Of a DNA stretch of 64,000 nucleotides, positions 25,165 to 34,744 are shown one piece after another. The position numbers were made by a program, and so were the translations under genes. This DNA is from Gammaproteobacteria bacterium (lineage in GTDB: Bacteria; Pseudomonadota; Gammaproteobacteria; JADZEE01): NCBI GenBank assembly GCA_020850735.1, contig JADZEE010000106.1:1-64000 (forward strand), given 5' to 3'. Under the pieces are notes generated by a model. It ran no database searches, was not told the DNA's origin, and saw only the letters and a list, made by a program, of their open reading frames with translations. Positions within the stretch are counted from its first letter, which is position 1. The number at the start of each line of letters is the position of its first letter.

Positions 25165-25916
25165 TCCGCGCGATCGCGGGCCGTGAGCTGCGCGTGATGT
25201 TCGCTTCGCCACTCGCCTGGGTGGTGCTGGCCGTCATCCAGTTCCTGACCGCCTGGTTCTTTCTCGGCAACCTGGAGTACTACACGCAGGTACAGCCACG
25301 CCTCGCCGCGCTCGGAGCCGAGCGTGGCGTCACCGATCTCGTCATCGCGCCGACGCTCGCCACGGCCGCCGTGCTGCTGCTGCTCGCGGCGCCGCTGCTG
25401 ACCATGCGCGCGGTGAGCGAGGAGCGGCGCAACGACACACTGACGCTGCTGCTCGCCGCGCCGCTGTCCGCGCTCGAGATCGTGCTCGGCAAGTTCCTCG
25501 GTCTGCTCGCGCTGTTCACCCTGATGGCCGTGATGATCGGTCTCATGCCGCTCAGCCTGCTCGCCGGCACGAATCTCGATTTCGGCCAGCTCGCCGCGGC
25601 GTGGATGGCGCTGGTGCTGCTGCTCGCGGCGTTCGCCGCGATCGGCCTGTTCGCCTCCTGCCTCACGGCGCAACCGGTCATCGCCGCGATGGTGAGCTTC
25701 GGCGTGCTGCTGCTGCTGTGGGTCATGGACATCGCCGTCGTCGCGCGGGGCGACGACGCGCCGGGTGTGCTCAGCTATCTGTCCATGCTGCGCCACTTCG
25801 AGTCCCTGTTGCAGGGTGTATTCGACAGCGCCGACGTCGCGTATTTCGTCATTCTCGTCGCCGTGTTCATCACCTTGTCCACCTGGCGGCTCGAGGCCGA
25901 TCGGCTGGAGCGCTGA
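25161..25916 (+). CDS. ABC-2 type permease (GldF-like)
   Basis: 251 residues, six predicted membrane helices, with the family motif LLTMRAVSEERRNDTLTLLLAAPLSALEIVLGKF between helices 2 and 3. It should form the membrane channel for the ATPase encoded just upstream. The start is a GTG overlapping the ATPase stop (GTGA), so the two proteins are made in a coupled manner. Confidence 0.9.
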   Translation: MIRAIAGRELRVMFASPLAWVVLAVIQFLTAWFFLGNLEYYTQVQPRLAALGAERGVTDLVIAPTLATAAVLLLLAAPLLTMRAVSEERRNDTLTLLLAAPLSALEIVLGKFLGLLALFTLMAVMIGLMPLSLLAGTNLDFGQLAAAWMALVLLLAAFAAIGLFASCLTAQPVIAAMVSFGVLLLLWVMDIAVVARGDDAPGVLSYLSMLRHFESLLQGVFDSADVAYFVILVAVFITLSTWRLEADRLER

Positions 25917-25923
25917 AGCCCCG

Positions 25924-27279
25924 ATGCGAGCATTTTCCGGCAAGCGCGGGCTCATGCGTGTGCAGCTGTGGTTGTTCGCTGTGCTCGTAATCGCCGTCGC
26001 GGGGCTCAGCGCCTGGCTGAGTACGCGCTATCGTTTCGAGATCGATCTCACGGCGACCGGGCGGCACACGCTGTCCGCGGCGAGCCGGGATGTGCTGGAC
26101 GTGCTGGCCGGGCCGGTGGTCGTCACCGCCTATGCCGGCCCCGATCCAGGACTGCGCGCTCGGATCCGCAACCTGGTCGAGCCCTACCAGCGGCGCAAAC
26201 CGGATGTGGAACTGCGTTTTCTCGACCCCGACACGGTCCCGGATCTGGTGCGCGAGCAGGGCGTCAGCACGGCTGGAGAGCTGGTGATCACTTACGCCGA
26301 GCGCCGCGAACACGTGCAGCAACTGACCGAGCAGGCGCTCACCAATGCGCTCGTGGCCGTCGGGCGTGGCGGCGAACGCTACGTCGCATTCGTGGAGGGT
26401 CATGGCGAACGCAGCCCGTTCGGCGAGGCCAACTTCGACGTCGGCGAATGGGCGCAGCATCTGCAGAGCCGCGGTTTCAAGGTGCAGAACGTCAATCTGG
26501 CGCAGCAGTCGGGCGTACCGGACAACACCACCGTGCTCGTCATCGCTTCGCCCCAGGTGAGCTACCTGCCGGGTGAGGTGGCTGCAATCGGCGATTTCAT
26601 CGCCCGCGGCGGCAATCTGTTGTGGCTGCTCGAGCCCGGCGATCTGCACGGTCTCGCGTCGCTCGCCGCGACGCTCGGGATCGAGCCTGTCGGCGGCACG
26701 ATCGTCGACCCGGCGACGCAGCTGTTCGGCATCGATCAGCCGGCATTCGTGGTCGTGACCGGTTATCCCGCAATCGACCCCGTGCGGGATTTCGGCTATC
26801 CGACGGTGTTTCCGCTGGCCAGCGGCCTCGGCCACGGCCAGGGCGGCGAGTGGACGCAGGAGACCATCCTGTCGACGGGTGACGGCGCGTGGAGCGAAAC
26901 CGGCGAGCTCGCCGGCAATGTCGGCTACGACGAGGAAAGCGACTTCCCGGGTCCGCTCGCGATCGGCGTGACCATCGCCCGCAGCCGCAGCGGCCCGGGC
27001 GGCGATGCGCGGCAGCGGGTGGTCGTGATCGGCGACGGCGACTTCCTTGCCAACAGCTACCTCGGCAACGGCGGCAATCTGGATCTCGGCTTGCGCCTGG
27101 TCAACTGGCTGGCCAGCGACGAGCACCTGGTCGACGTGCCGGCACGCACCGCGCCGGATCTCAATCTGGAGCTGTCGCCCGCGACCGGCATCGGCCTGGC
27201 GGTGTGGTTTTTGTTCGGCTGCCCGGTGCTGCTCGCCGGCATCGGCGTCGCCGTCTGGCGCCGGCGCCGGCACGCCTGA
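25924..27279 (+). CDS. GldG family ABC-associated membrane protein
   Basis: 451 residues. An N-terminal helix (VQLWLFAVLVIAVAGLSAWLS), then FEIDLTATGRHTLSAASRDVLDVLAGPVVVTAY, characteristic of the GldG/DUF4350-type periplasmic domain, then a C-terminal helix (GLAVWFLFGCPVLLAGIGVAVW) before a basic tail. GldG-type proteins accompany GldA/GldF transporters and are thought to act on the periplasmic side; the substrate is unknown. It starts 7 bases after the permease and ends 5 bases before the next gene. Confidence 0.88.
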   Translation: MRAFSGKRGLMRVQLWLFAVLVIAVAGLSAWLSTRYRFEIDLTATGRHTLSAASRDVLDVLAGPVVVTAYAGPDPGLRARIRNLVEPYQRRKPDVELRFLDPDTVPDLVREQGVSTAGELVITYAERREHVQQLTEQALTNALVAVGRGGERYVAFVEGHGERSPFGEANFDVGEWAQHLQSRGFKVQNVNLAQQSGVPDNTTVLVIASPQVSYLPGEVAAIGDFIARGGNLLWLLEPGDLHGLASLAATLGIEPVGGTIVDPATQLFGIDQPAFVVVTGYPAIDPVRDFGYPTVFPLASGLGHGQGGEWTQETILSTGDGAWSETGELAGNVGYDEESDFPGPLAIGVTIARSRSGPGGDARQRVVVIGDGDFLANSYLGNGGNLDLGLRLVNWLASDEHLVDVPARTAPDLNLELSPATGIGLAVWFLFGCPVLLAGIGVAVWRRRRHA

Positions 27280-27284
27280 TCCGG

Positions 27285-28142
27285 ATGCAGCGACGTACGC
27301 TGGTGAACGTGGTGCTGGCCGGCATCGTGGCCGCGCTGGCCGCCGTTGCCCTGCTGCAGCCGGGGCGATCGCCGCCGCCGGCGCCCCAGCCGATCGCCAG
27401 CATCGATGCGCAGACCGTGCGCACGATCACCATCGAGCGCCCGGACCAGCCCGACATACTGATGGAGCGTGACGAGGGCAACTGGTGGCTGCACGCGCCG
27501 CTCGCGGGACCGGCCAACCCGGTGCGCATCGATACGCTGCTGGAACTGCCGGCAACGCGCACCGCCACCCGCCTGGAAATACAGCCCGGCGAGCTGGGAC
27601 GCTACGGTCTGGCGCCACCCCGGGCGAGCGTGAGTTACGACGACCTCACGATCGACGTGGGCGATACGCAGCCGCTGGACGGCCGTCGCTACGTACGTGT
27701 GGGCACGAGCGTATTTCTGGTGCACGAGATGGTGTATGCCTTCCTCGTCAGCCATGCCGCCGAGTTCATGCGGCCTGATCTCGTCGATCCCGGTGCGCAG
27801 CTGACCGCGATCGTGCTGCCCGATCGCGCGCTCGGGCTGCACGACGGACACTGGCGGGTCGTGTCGGGCGCCCCGCTCGAGGACGCCGGCGTGCAGGCAA
27901 TCGTCCGCGCGTGGCAGCAGACGCGGGCGGTGCGCGTGGCTGCGCGCGACGAACGTGCCGCACAAGCGACCATCACGCTCGAATTCGTCGGCGGTGCACG
28001 GGTCGATTACGACGTACTCGCCACCACGCCGTTGCTCGAGCTCGGCCGCGCTGACCGCGGCGTGCGCTACCAGATAGACGGTCCGAGCGCTGCGAGGCTG
28101 CTGGCGAAATCGCAGGAGAACACGACGGCGACAGCGCCCTGA
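27285..28142 (+). CDS. DUF4340 domain protein
   Basis: 285 residues with an N-terminal membrane helix (LVNVVLAGIVAALAAVALL) and a repeated beta unit. The ARTVRTITIERPDQPDI-type strand, the GNWWLHAPLAGPANPVRIDTLLEL motif and RYGLAPPRASVSY are those of DUF4340. This family regularly follows GldG-like genes, suggesting a periplasmic partner of the transporter. The start ATG lies 5 bases after the GldG-like stop, and the stop overlaps the mutM ATG by one base. Confidence 0.86.
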   Translation: MQRRTLVNVVLAGIVAALAAVALLQPGRSPPPAPQPIASIDAQTVRTITIERPDQPDILMERDEGNWWLHAPLAGPANPVRIDTLLELPATRTATRLEIQPGELGRYGLAPPRASVSYDDLTIDVGDTQPLDGRRYVRVGTSVFLVHEMVYAFLVSHAAEFMRPDLVDPGAQLTAIVLPDRALGLHDGHWRVVSGAPLEDAGVQAIVRAWQQTRAVRVAARDERAAQATITLEFVGGARVDYDVLATTPLLELGRADRGVRYQIDGPSAARLLAKSQENTTATAP

Positions 28143-28954
28143 TGCCCGAGCTACCCGAAGTCGAGACCACGCGCCTCGGCATCGAGCCCTGCTTGCAGAG
28201 TCAACGCATCCGCACCGTGGTGGTGCGCGACGCGAGGCTGCGCTGGCCGGTCGCCGCCGATCTCGGCGCGCGACTGGCCGGGGCGTGGATCACGGGCGTG
28301 CGCAGGCGCGCGAAGTACCTGCTCATCGACACCTCCGGCGGCACGCTGATCGTGCACCTGGGCATGTCCGGCAGCCTGCGGGTCGTGCCGGCCGCGACCC
28401 CGCCGGGAGCGCACGATCACGTCGACGTCGTGCTCGGCAATGACCGTTGCCTGCGCCTGCGCGATCCCCGCCGCTTCGGCAGTGTGCACTGGAGCGCGCA
28501 GCCGGAACGGCACGCGCTGCTCGCCAGGCTCGGGCCGGAACCCTTCGACGCGGTCTTCGACGGCCGCTACCTGCGCGCGCGCGCGCGCGGCCGCCGCCAG
28601 CCGGTGAAGAGTTTTCTGATGGATGCGCACACGGTCGTCGGCGTAGGCAACATCTACGCGTCCGAGTCCCTGCACCGCGCCGGGATCCATCCGTGCCGCG
28701 CGGCGGCTCGGATCAGTGGTGAACGTTACGAGCGGCTCGCCCGGTCGGTGGTCGCGGTGCTGCGCGAAGCGATCAGCGCCGGCGGGACGACGCTGCGCGA
28801 TTTCGTTGCCAGCGACGGCAGCCCGGGGTATTTCCGCGCCCGGCTGGCCGTCTACGATCGCGCCGGCGAGCCTTGCGTGCGTTGCGGTACCCGGATCCGC
28901 CGGCTCGTCGTCGGCCAGCGCGCGACCTACTACTGCCCGACCTGCCAGCATTGA
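28142..28954 (+). CDS. mutM: Formamidopyrimidine-DNA glycosylase
   Basis: 270 residues. The catalytic Pro2-Glu3 (MPELPEVETTRLG), the Lys in RRAKYLLID, the VGVGNIYASESL helix-two-turn-helix and the C-terminal zinc finger (CVRCGTRI...YYCPTCQH) are all in place. It removes 8-oxoguanine and formamidopyrimidines from DNA. Unusually it is the last gene of the ABC transporter run (one-base overlap), so it is probably transcribed with it. Confidence 0.97.
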   Translation: MPELPEVETTRLGIEPCLQSQRIRTVVVRDARLRWPVAADLGARLAGAWITGVRRRAKYLLIDTSGGTLIVHLGMSGSLRVVPAATPPGAHDHVDVVLGNDRCLRLRDPRRFGSVHWSAQPERHALLARLGPEPFDAVFDGRYLRARARGRRQPVKSFLMDAHTVVGVGNIYASESLHRAGIHPCRAAARISGERYERLARSVVAVLREAISAGGTTLRDFVASDGSPGYFRARLAVYDRAGEPCVRCGTRIRRLVVGQRATYYCPTCQH

Positions 28955-28969
28955 CCCGGTAAAACCGGT

Positions 28970-29054
28970 AAAACCGGGGTCAGACTCGAATTTCCCCCGC
29001 AAGCGTCCGAAAATCCACCACTGATTCCGGAAATTCGAGTCTGACCCCGGTTTT
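28970..29054. repeat. REP-type palindrome between convergent mutM and ggt
   Basis: A perfect 24-base inverted repeat (28970-28993 and 29031-29054; arms begin AAAACCGGGGTCAGACTCG) separated by 37 bases. It is preceded by a short direct repeat of GGTAAAACC. The arms contain the GGGGTCAG core of REP elements mobilised by RAYT transposases. Placed between two stop codons, it may also act as a bidirectional terminator or RNA stabiliser. Confidence 0.7.
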
Positions 29055-29060
29055 GCGGCG

Positions 29061-30734
29061 CTAGTCGTAGCCCGGGACGCCCTCGCCACGGGGATCACTG
29101 GCTGCCGTGACGGCGCCGGTCACGCGGTCCCACAGGACCGCCTGCATGTTGCCGTAGGTGCGGCCGACTTCGGTCAGGGTATGCCCGCGCGCACGCAGGG
29201 CGGCCTGCTCGGCGTCGTCCAGGCCACCGCGCTCGAACTGCACTTCATCCGGCAGGTACTGATGATGGTAGCGCGGCTCCGAAACCCAGCGCGCGGGCGG
29301 CTCGCCGGCGGCGAACTCCAGCACCCCCAGCAGCACCATGCTGATGATCCGGCTGCCACCGGGCGTACCGAGAATGCCGATGCGCGCGGGTGTCTCGACG
29401 AAGGTCGGCGTCATGCTCGACAGCGGCCGCTTGCCGGGGGCGATGGCGTTCGCGTTCACGCCCACCAGTCCATAGGCGTTGGGCGTCATCGGCTTGGCGG
29501 AGAAATCGTCCATCTCGTCGTTGAGAACCACGCCGGTACCGGGTGGCACGAAGGCCGCGCCGAACGGCAGATTGATACTGAGCGTGGCGGCGACGCGGTT
29601 GCCTTCGCGATCGATGACGGAGAAATGCGTCGTGTGCGTACCCACGGGTTCCGGCTCGCCGGCGGGCGGCAGTGAGCTGCTCGGCGTCGCGCGGGCGGGA
29701 TCGATACTTGCCCGCATTTTCGCGGCATATTGCGGATCGAGCAAATGCGTGACGGGCACGTCGACGAAGTCCGGATCACCGAGATAATCCGCGCGGTCGC
29801 GGTAAGCACGACGCATCGCCTCGATCACGACGTGATGGCGATCGGTAGCGCTCATGGATGGCAGATCCCAGGGCGCCAGGATATTCAGCGCCTCGAGCAG
29901 CACGACGCCGCCGGAGGACGGCAATGCGGCGGTGACGACACGGACGCCACGGTACTCGCCGATCACCGGCTCGCGCTCGATTACCCGGTACGCGGCGAGA
30001 TCGCGTCGCGACCAGCGTCCACCGGCAGCGCGAACGCCGGCCACCAGACGTTCAGCCACGTTCCCGGAGTAAAAACCGCGCGCTCCGTCTTGCGCGACGA
30101 TTGCCAGCGTCGCGGCGAGATCGGCCTGCTTGAGCACGTGACCGACCGGCGGTGGCTCGCCGTCGAGCAGAAATATCGCTGCCGCTTCGGGATCGCGGCG
30201 CAGCACATCGGCGCGGTAACCGGCGAGCATGCGGTAGCGCTCGGTGACCACAAAGCCGTCGCGTGCCAGACGAATGGCCGGCGCCAGGTTCCGCGCCAGC
30301 GGCAGTCGGCCGTAGCGCGAGGCGAGGTACTCGAGTGCCGCGACCTCGCCCGGGATGCCGGCCGCGAGCGGGCCGTTGACGGCACGATCGCGATCGACCT
30401 CACCGGTCGCGTTCAGGTACATGTCGCGGTCGGCCTCGGCGGGGGCAGTCTCGCGGCCGTCGATCATCACGTCGCGACCGTCACTCGCACGGTGCAGCAG
30501 CCAGAAGCCCCCGCCACCGAGTCCCGAGCTGTAAGGTTCGACCACGGCCAGCGCCGCGGAAACCGCCACGGCTGCGTCGAACGCGTTGCCCCCGGCCGCG
30601 AGGATCTCGATACCCGCTTCGGTGGCGAGCGGGTGCGCACTGGCGAGGGCCGCCCGCGGTGGCGCATCGGCCGCCGCCGCGGGCAACACAACGACGAGGA
30701 CCAGCGCGCACCAGTTGCGGTGCACTGCCCTCAC
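29061..30734 (-). CDS. ggt: Gamma-glutamyltransferase
   Basis: 557 residues with a short signal peptide ([14 protein letters not shown]). The large-subunit landmarks are [35 protein letters not shown]; the processing and catalytic threonine lies in [15 protein letters not shown]; the small subunit has the [12 protein letters not shown] lid and [11 protein letters not shown], then GTPGGSRII. The preproenzyme matures by self-cleavage and breaks down glutathione in the periplasm. The start is a GTG overlapping the coaD stop (GTGA), so it is the last gene of the M16-rsmD-coaD unit. Confidence 0.93.
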   Translation of the reverse strand: MRAVHRNWCALVLVVVLPAAAADAPPRAALASAHPLATEAGIEILAAGGNAFDAAVAVSAALAVVEPYSSGLGGGGFWLLHRASDGRDVMIDGRETAPAEADRDMYLNATGEVDRDRAVNGPLAAGIPGEVAALEYLASRYGRLPLARNLAPAIRLARDGFVVTERYRMLAGYRADVLRRDPEAAAIFLLDGEPPPVGHVLKQADLAATLAIVAQDGARGFYSGNVAERLVAGVRAAGGRWSRRDLAAYRVIEREPVIGEYRGVRVVTAALPSSGGVVLLEALNILAPWDLPSMSATDRHHVVIEAMRRAYRDRADYLGDPDFVDVPVTHLLDPQYAAKMRASIDPARATPSSSLPPAGEPEPVGTHTTHFSVIDREGNRVAATLSINLPFGAAFVPPGTGVVLNDEMDDFSAKPMTPNAYGLVGVNANAIAPGKRPLSSMTPTFVETPARIGILGTPGGSRIISMVLLGVLEFAAGEPPARWVSEPRYHHQYLPDEVQFERGGLDDAEQAALRARGHTLTEVGRTYGNMQAVLWDRVTGAVTAASDPRGEGVPGYD

Positions 30735-31210
30735 CGCCAGCGTTCCCGCAGCGCGGCCAGCACGCGCTTGTCGACGAACGCGCTGACGTCACCGCCCAGC
30801 GCCGCAATTTCGCGCACCAGGCTGGAGGAGATGTAACTGTACTGCTCGGCCGGGGTCAGGAAGATCGTGTCCGCTTCCGGGATGAGCTTGCGGTTCATGC
30901 TCGCCATCTGGAATTCCATCTCGAAGTCCGATACCGCGCGCAGACCGCGCAGCAGCAGCGTGGCGCCCACCTGACGGGCGAAGTCGGCGAGCAAGCCCTC
31001 GAAGCGTTGCACCTCGACATTGCTGAACGGGCTCAGTACGTCGCGTGCGAGCGCGACGCGTTCGTCCGCGGAAAACGCCGTCGCTTTCGCGGTCGACGCG
31101 GCGACACCCACGATGACGCGATCGAAGATGAGCGCGGCGCGCGCGACGATGTCGGTGTGGCCGTTGGTCACCGGGTCGAAAGTACCCGGGTAGATGATGG
31201 TGCCCTTCAT
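30731..31210 (-). CDS. coaD: Phosphopantetheine adenylyltransferase
   Basis: 159 residues, standard size. [21 protein letters not shown] contains the nucleotidyltransferase TxGH-type motif; [22 protein letters not shown] and [19 protein letters not shown] complete the signature. It makes dephospho-CoA from 4'-phosphopantetheine, the step after CoaBC (encoded about 11 kb away). It follows rsmD after a 132-base gap without a gene. Confidence 0.96.
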   Translation of the reverse strand: MKGTIIYPGTFDPVTNGHTDIVARAALIFDRVIVGVAASTAKATAFSADERVALARDVLSPFSNVEVQRFEGLLADFARQVGATLLLRGLRAVSDFEMEFQMASMNRKLIPEADTIFLTPAEQYSYISSSLVREIAALGGDVSAFVDKRVLAALRERWR

Positions 31211-31342
31211 AAGGCTTCCTCAGAGGCTGAGATTCGTTCGTCGGTCATCGGGAGACTGTGCTCCTGCGCGTGTCCCTGGCCACGCCTTACCGCCGGGTCG
31301 GCTGCGAAGCGACGCACCAGGCGCGGCGACGGGATCACAGCC

Positions 31343-31939
31343 TCAAGGCTCCCTGCGCGACCCGGCGTCATCGCGATCCACGTGGTAGAGCGTCGCGTGC
31401 ACCCGGCCCGCATCGAGCTCACGATGAACGCGCCAGTGTGGCGGGACCGTCTCCGCCGGCGCGCCGCGCGGCCGCTCCACGTACACTCGGGCAGGCACGG
31501 CGAGCCAGCCGCCGTCGAGCAGCCTGCAGCACTCGCTGCGCAGATCGCACTGGTACGGGGGATCGAGAAACACGATGTCGAACGGTCGTGGTCGGCCCGC
31601 GAGCCAGGCCCGCACGTCGGCGCGCATTATCGTAACACCGACCGCCTGCAGGCGGGCGCAGGCGGCCTCGATCGCGTCCGCGGCGCGCCGATCCGACTCC
31701 ACGAAAACGACTTCGGCCGCGTCACGCGACGCGGCTTCCAGGCCGAGCGCCCCCGTGCCGGCACACAAATCCAGGCAGCGGGCGCCGGACAACACAGGCA
31801 TGATCCAGTTGAACAGGGTCTCGCGTACCCGGTCCGGCGTGGGCCGCAGGCCCGCGCAATCGGGCACCGCAATACGCCGGCCGCGCCAGCGCCCGGCAAT
31901 GATGCGCACCCTGCCGGGCAGCGCGGCGCGGGTTTTCAA
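31343..31939 (-). CDS. rsmD: 16S rRNA (guanine966-N2)-methyltransferase
   Basis: 198 residues. VRIIAGRWRGRRI opens the conserved part, followed by RPTPDRVRETLFNW, the SAM loop LDLCAGTGALGLEAASR and catalytic DPPY. It methylates G966 of 16S rRNA during 30S assembly. The only start that leaves the domain whole is a TTG that overlaps the upstream protease stop as TTGA; a GTG a few codons inside (before RIIAGRW) is the alternative. Confidence 0.92.
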   Translation of the reverse strand: MKTRAALPGRVRIIAGRWRGRRIAVPDCAGLRPTPDRVRETLFNWIMPVLSGARCLDLCAGTGALGLEAASRDAAEVVFVESDRRAADAIEAACARLQAVGVTIMRADVRAWLAGRPRPFDIVFLDPPYQCDLRSECCRLLDGGWLAVPARVYVERPRGAPAETVPPHWRVHRELDAGRVHATLYHVDRDDAGSRREP

Positions 31940-33249
31940 TTCCCACCCCCCACGATCACGGTGACGAAGCGATCAGGACGCACGCGGGCGCGAAAAGCAG
32001 CGTGGGCGCGAGCGGGCGTTACTTCGGCGATGCGGGCCGCGAAGGTGTCGAGATAATCGAGCGGCAGCTCGTAAAAGCCGATGAACGCGACGTATTGCAG
32101 CTTTTTCGCATTGTTGTCTATGCGCAGCGGAAAGCCGCCGATGATGTTCTGCTTCGAGCGCTCGACCTCCTGCGCCGTCGGCCCGTCGTCGATGAACGCC
32201 GCGATGGTCGCGCGCGCGGCGACCTGCGCGGCCTGCGCCTGATCGTTACGGGTCGCCAACGCCACCGAAAACGGTCCCGCGACGCGCAGCGGTTCGAAAT
32301 AGCTGGAAACATCGTAACTCAGGCCGCGCTTTTCACGGATCTCGTCGAACAGACGGCTCACGAAACCGCCACCGCCAAGCACGTGATTGGCCACATAGAG
32401 CGCGAAGTAATCGGGATCGCCGACCCGCATCCCGACCTGGCCCAGGCCGATGTGCGTCTGGCTGGAAGGCAGCGCGTCGTGCACGACGTCAGGCTCGGCC
32501 GGCGCTGCCGGTTCGGCCGGCAAGGGCGGCGCGACCTCGCCTGCGGGCAGCAGCGCAAGCGCACGGGCCACGAGCCGCTCGGCGGCGGCGCGATCGACGT
32601 CGCCGACGATAGCGACGACGGCATTGCGAGCGACGTAGTAGCGGTCGTGAAAAGCGGACACCACACTGGCATCGAGCGCGGCGACGCTGGCCGCCGTGCC
32701 GAGCACCGGTGTGGCGTACGGGTGACCACGGTAGATCTCGGCATACAGCCGGTCGGTGAGCCGTGCGTCCAGTGCCTGCGCGCGTTCCTCGATGCGCACG
32801 CCCTGGCGGGCGCGTTCACGGGCGACCGCCGCCGGCGCCAGCGCCGGCCGGCCGAGCACTTCGGCGAGCAGCTCCACCGCCGGATCGAGCCGGCGCGGGT
32901 CGCTCAGACTACGCAGGTTCACCCACGCCATGTCGCGGTCGACGTCGGTCGAGATCTTCGCCCCCAGCACTGCCAGGCGATCGAACAGATCCTGGGCGCT
33001 GCGGGTGGTAGTGGCTTCCTCGAGCAGGTGGTTGGTGAGTCGGGCGAGCCCCGCATGCTCGCCGTCGCGTGCACTGCCGGCGTCGAAGACCACGCGAACG
33101 TCCACGATCGGCAGCTCGCGGGCCGGCACGAAGTACACCCGCGCGCCGGCGTCGGTGCGCCAGTGCTCGATTCGCGGTCCCGCATGCACCGGCGCGACGC
33201 CGGGGAGCAGGGTGAGGGCGAACAGGGCAAACGCGAGCCGCAGGCGCAT
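31936..33249 (-). CDS. M16 family peptidase-like protein lacking the zinc motif
   Basis: 437 residues with a signal peptide (LAFALFALTLLPGVAPVHA). It is a two-domain M16 fold with LFDEIREKRGLSYDVSSYFEP, the substrate-binding motif of the C-terminal half. The zinc motif HxxEH is replaced by NHLLEEA (second His lost), so it is presumably inactive itself and pairs with the active M16 protein encoded 12 bases upstream, the known division of labour in mitochondrial-processing-peptidase-like pairs. Periplasmic or membrane-attached. Confidence 0.9.
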   Translation of the reverse strand: MRLRLAFALFALTLLPGVAPVHAGPRIEHWRTDAGARVYFVPARELPIVDVRVVFDAGSARDGEHAGLARLTNHLLEEATTTRSAQDLFDRLAVLGAKISTDVDRDMAWVNLRSLSDPRRLDPAVELLAEVLGRPALAPAAVARERARQGVRIEERAQALDARLTDRLYAEIYRGHPYATPVLGTAASVAALDASVVSAFHDRYYVARNAVVAIVGDVDRAAAERLVARALALLPAGEVAPPLPAEPAAPAEPDVVHDALPSSQTHIGLGQVGMRVGDPDYFALYVANHVLGGGGFVSRLFDEIREKRGLSYDVSSYFEPLRVAGPFSVALATRNDQAQAAQVAARATIAAFIDDGPTAQEVERSKQNIIGGFPLRIDNNAKKLQYVAFIGFYELPLDYLDTFAARIAEVTPARAHAAFRARVRPDRFVTVIVGGGN

Positions 33250-33261
33250 CGTGGTTGGTGC

Positions 33262-34665
33262 TCAGTGCGCCGCGGCCGGCGGCTCTGGCTCCAGACGGGT
33301 GACGGTGCTCCCATCGGCGAGCAGGTACGCGCGCGCGACCGCCCGCACCTGTGCGGGCGTGACCCGACCGAGCGCGCCGTCATAGTCCTCCCGCAGGCGC
33401 CAGTCCAGACCCGCACTGACGATCAGACCGATTTCCATCGCCTGGTAGAACAGGGAGTCCTGGAGATACAGGCGATTGGTTACCAGACGCGTGCGTGCGC
33501 GCTCGAGCTCGGCGGCACTCACGTCTTGCGCGACGAAGCGGGTCAGGGCGTCCGCGAGCGCGGCTTCGGCGGCGTCGAGTGTCGTGCCGGCTGCGGGCGT
33601 AACCGTGAACGTGAACAGAGTCGGCAAGCGCGCGTACAGGTCGTACTCGCAATCGACGCTGGCGGCGATGGTGCGTTCGCGCACCAGCTCGCGGCGCAGC
33701 CGGGCTCCCGGATCGCCGCACAGGACGCCGGCCAGCAGCTCGAGGGCATATACATCGGCGATACTCGCCGGAGCGTCGCTGCGCACGGCCTGGGCGAGCG
33801 CCGGAACCTTGTAGTCGACGATGAGCAGCGGCAGGCGCGCCGGGATGCGCACGACAGCGCGCTTGGGTCCGAGCTGCGCCGGTTCGACGCGATCGGGCGG
33901 CGGTTCGACCGCGGCCCCGGAAAGGGTGCCGAACCAGCGCACGGCGAGTGCGTGGACGGCATCGGGCTCGACGTCCCCGGCGACGACGAGCACGGCGTTG
34001 GCGGGCTGGTACCAGCGCTCATACCAGCGGCGCAGATCGTCGACCGTAAGCGCGGCCAAATCGCTCATCCAGCCGATGATGGGCTGGCGGTAGGGGCTGA
34101 CCTGGTAAGCGACCGTCCGGGCGATTTCCCAGGCGAGCGCCTGCGGATCGTCATCTGTGCGCAGACGTCGCTCTTCCATGACCACCTTGAGCTCCCTGGC
34201 GAATTCCACGGGTGGCAGCTGCAGGTTGCGCATACGGTCGGATTCGAGCTCGAAGGACAAAGCAAGCCGGGATCGCTCGAGTTGCTGGAAATAGGCGGTG
34301 TAATCGCTGCCGGTGAACGCGTTCTCGCGACCGCCGGCGGCGCTGATGACGCGCGAGAATTCTCCCGGCCCGTAGGCGGCGGTACCCTTGAACATCATGT
34401 GCTCGAGCACGTGCGAAATGCCGGTATACCCGGGCGGCTCGTAGCTCGAACCGACCCGGTACCAGACCTGGGAAACCACGACGGGAGCGCGATGGTCTTC
34501 GTGCACGACGAGTCGCAATCCGTTGTCCAGTCGAAATTCGCGGGTGGCGGCCGCGAGCGGTGCGCACAGCAGCGTCAGGACGATGAGCAGCAGGACCCGG
34601 CCACGGCAGCACCGGGCCGGGTTCGATTCCGGGTCCGGGTAACGCAGTGTTACGATACGGGGCAT
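33262..34665 (-). CDS. M16 family zinc peptidase (active subunit)
   Basis: 467 residues. A signal peptide (VLLLIVLTLLCAPLAAA) is followed by FRLDNGLRLVVHEDHRAPVVVSQVWYRVGSSYE and the intact zinc motif HVLEHMMFKG, with the downstream Glu in the expected helix. It should cleave peptides in the periplasm together with the zinc-less partner. The ATG at 34665 lies in front of the conserved domain; the open frame runs much further upstream through ftsY as an antisense shadow. It is divergent from ftsY across 79 bases. Confidence 0.92.
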   Translation of the reverse strand: MPRIVTLRYPDPESNPARCCRGRVLLLIVLTLLCAPLAAATREFRLDNGLRLVVHEDHRAPVVVSQVWYRVGSSYEPPGYTGISHVLEHMMFKGTAAYGPGEFSRVISAAGGRENAFTGSDYTAYFQQLERSRLALSFELESDRMRNLQLPPVEFARELKVVMEERRLRTDDDPQALAWEIARTVAYQVSPYRQPIIGWMSDLAALTVDDLRRWYERWYQPANAVLVVAGDVEPDAVHALAVRWFGTLSGAAVEPPPDRVEPAQLGPKRAVVRIPARLPLLIVDYKVPALAQAVRSDAPASIADVYALELLAGVLCGDPGARLRRELVRERTIAASVDCEYDLYARLPTLFTFTVTPAAGTTLDAAEAALADALTRFVAQDVSAAELERARTRLVTNRLYLQDSLFYQAMEIGLIVSAGLDWRLREDYDGALGRVTPAQVRAVARAYLLADGSTVTRLEPEPPAAAH

Positions 34666-34744
34666 CCCACGGTTGCAGTGTTTCGCAATGTGGCCGGCTC
34701 TGACTGCCGCGAGATCCGAATTTTCCCGACTGTTACTGGCACGC

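Noticed and set aside
31207-31422. 71-codon frame between rsmD and coaD
   Set aside because: Low-complexity Arg-rich sequence, no good ribosome binding site, and it overlaps the coaD start.
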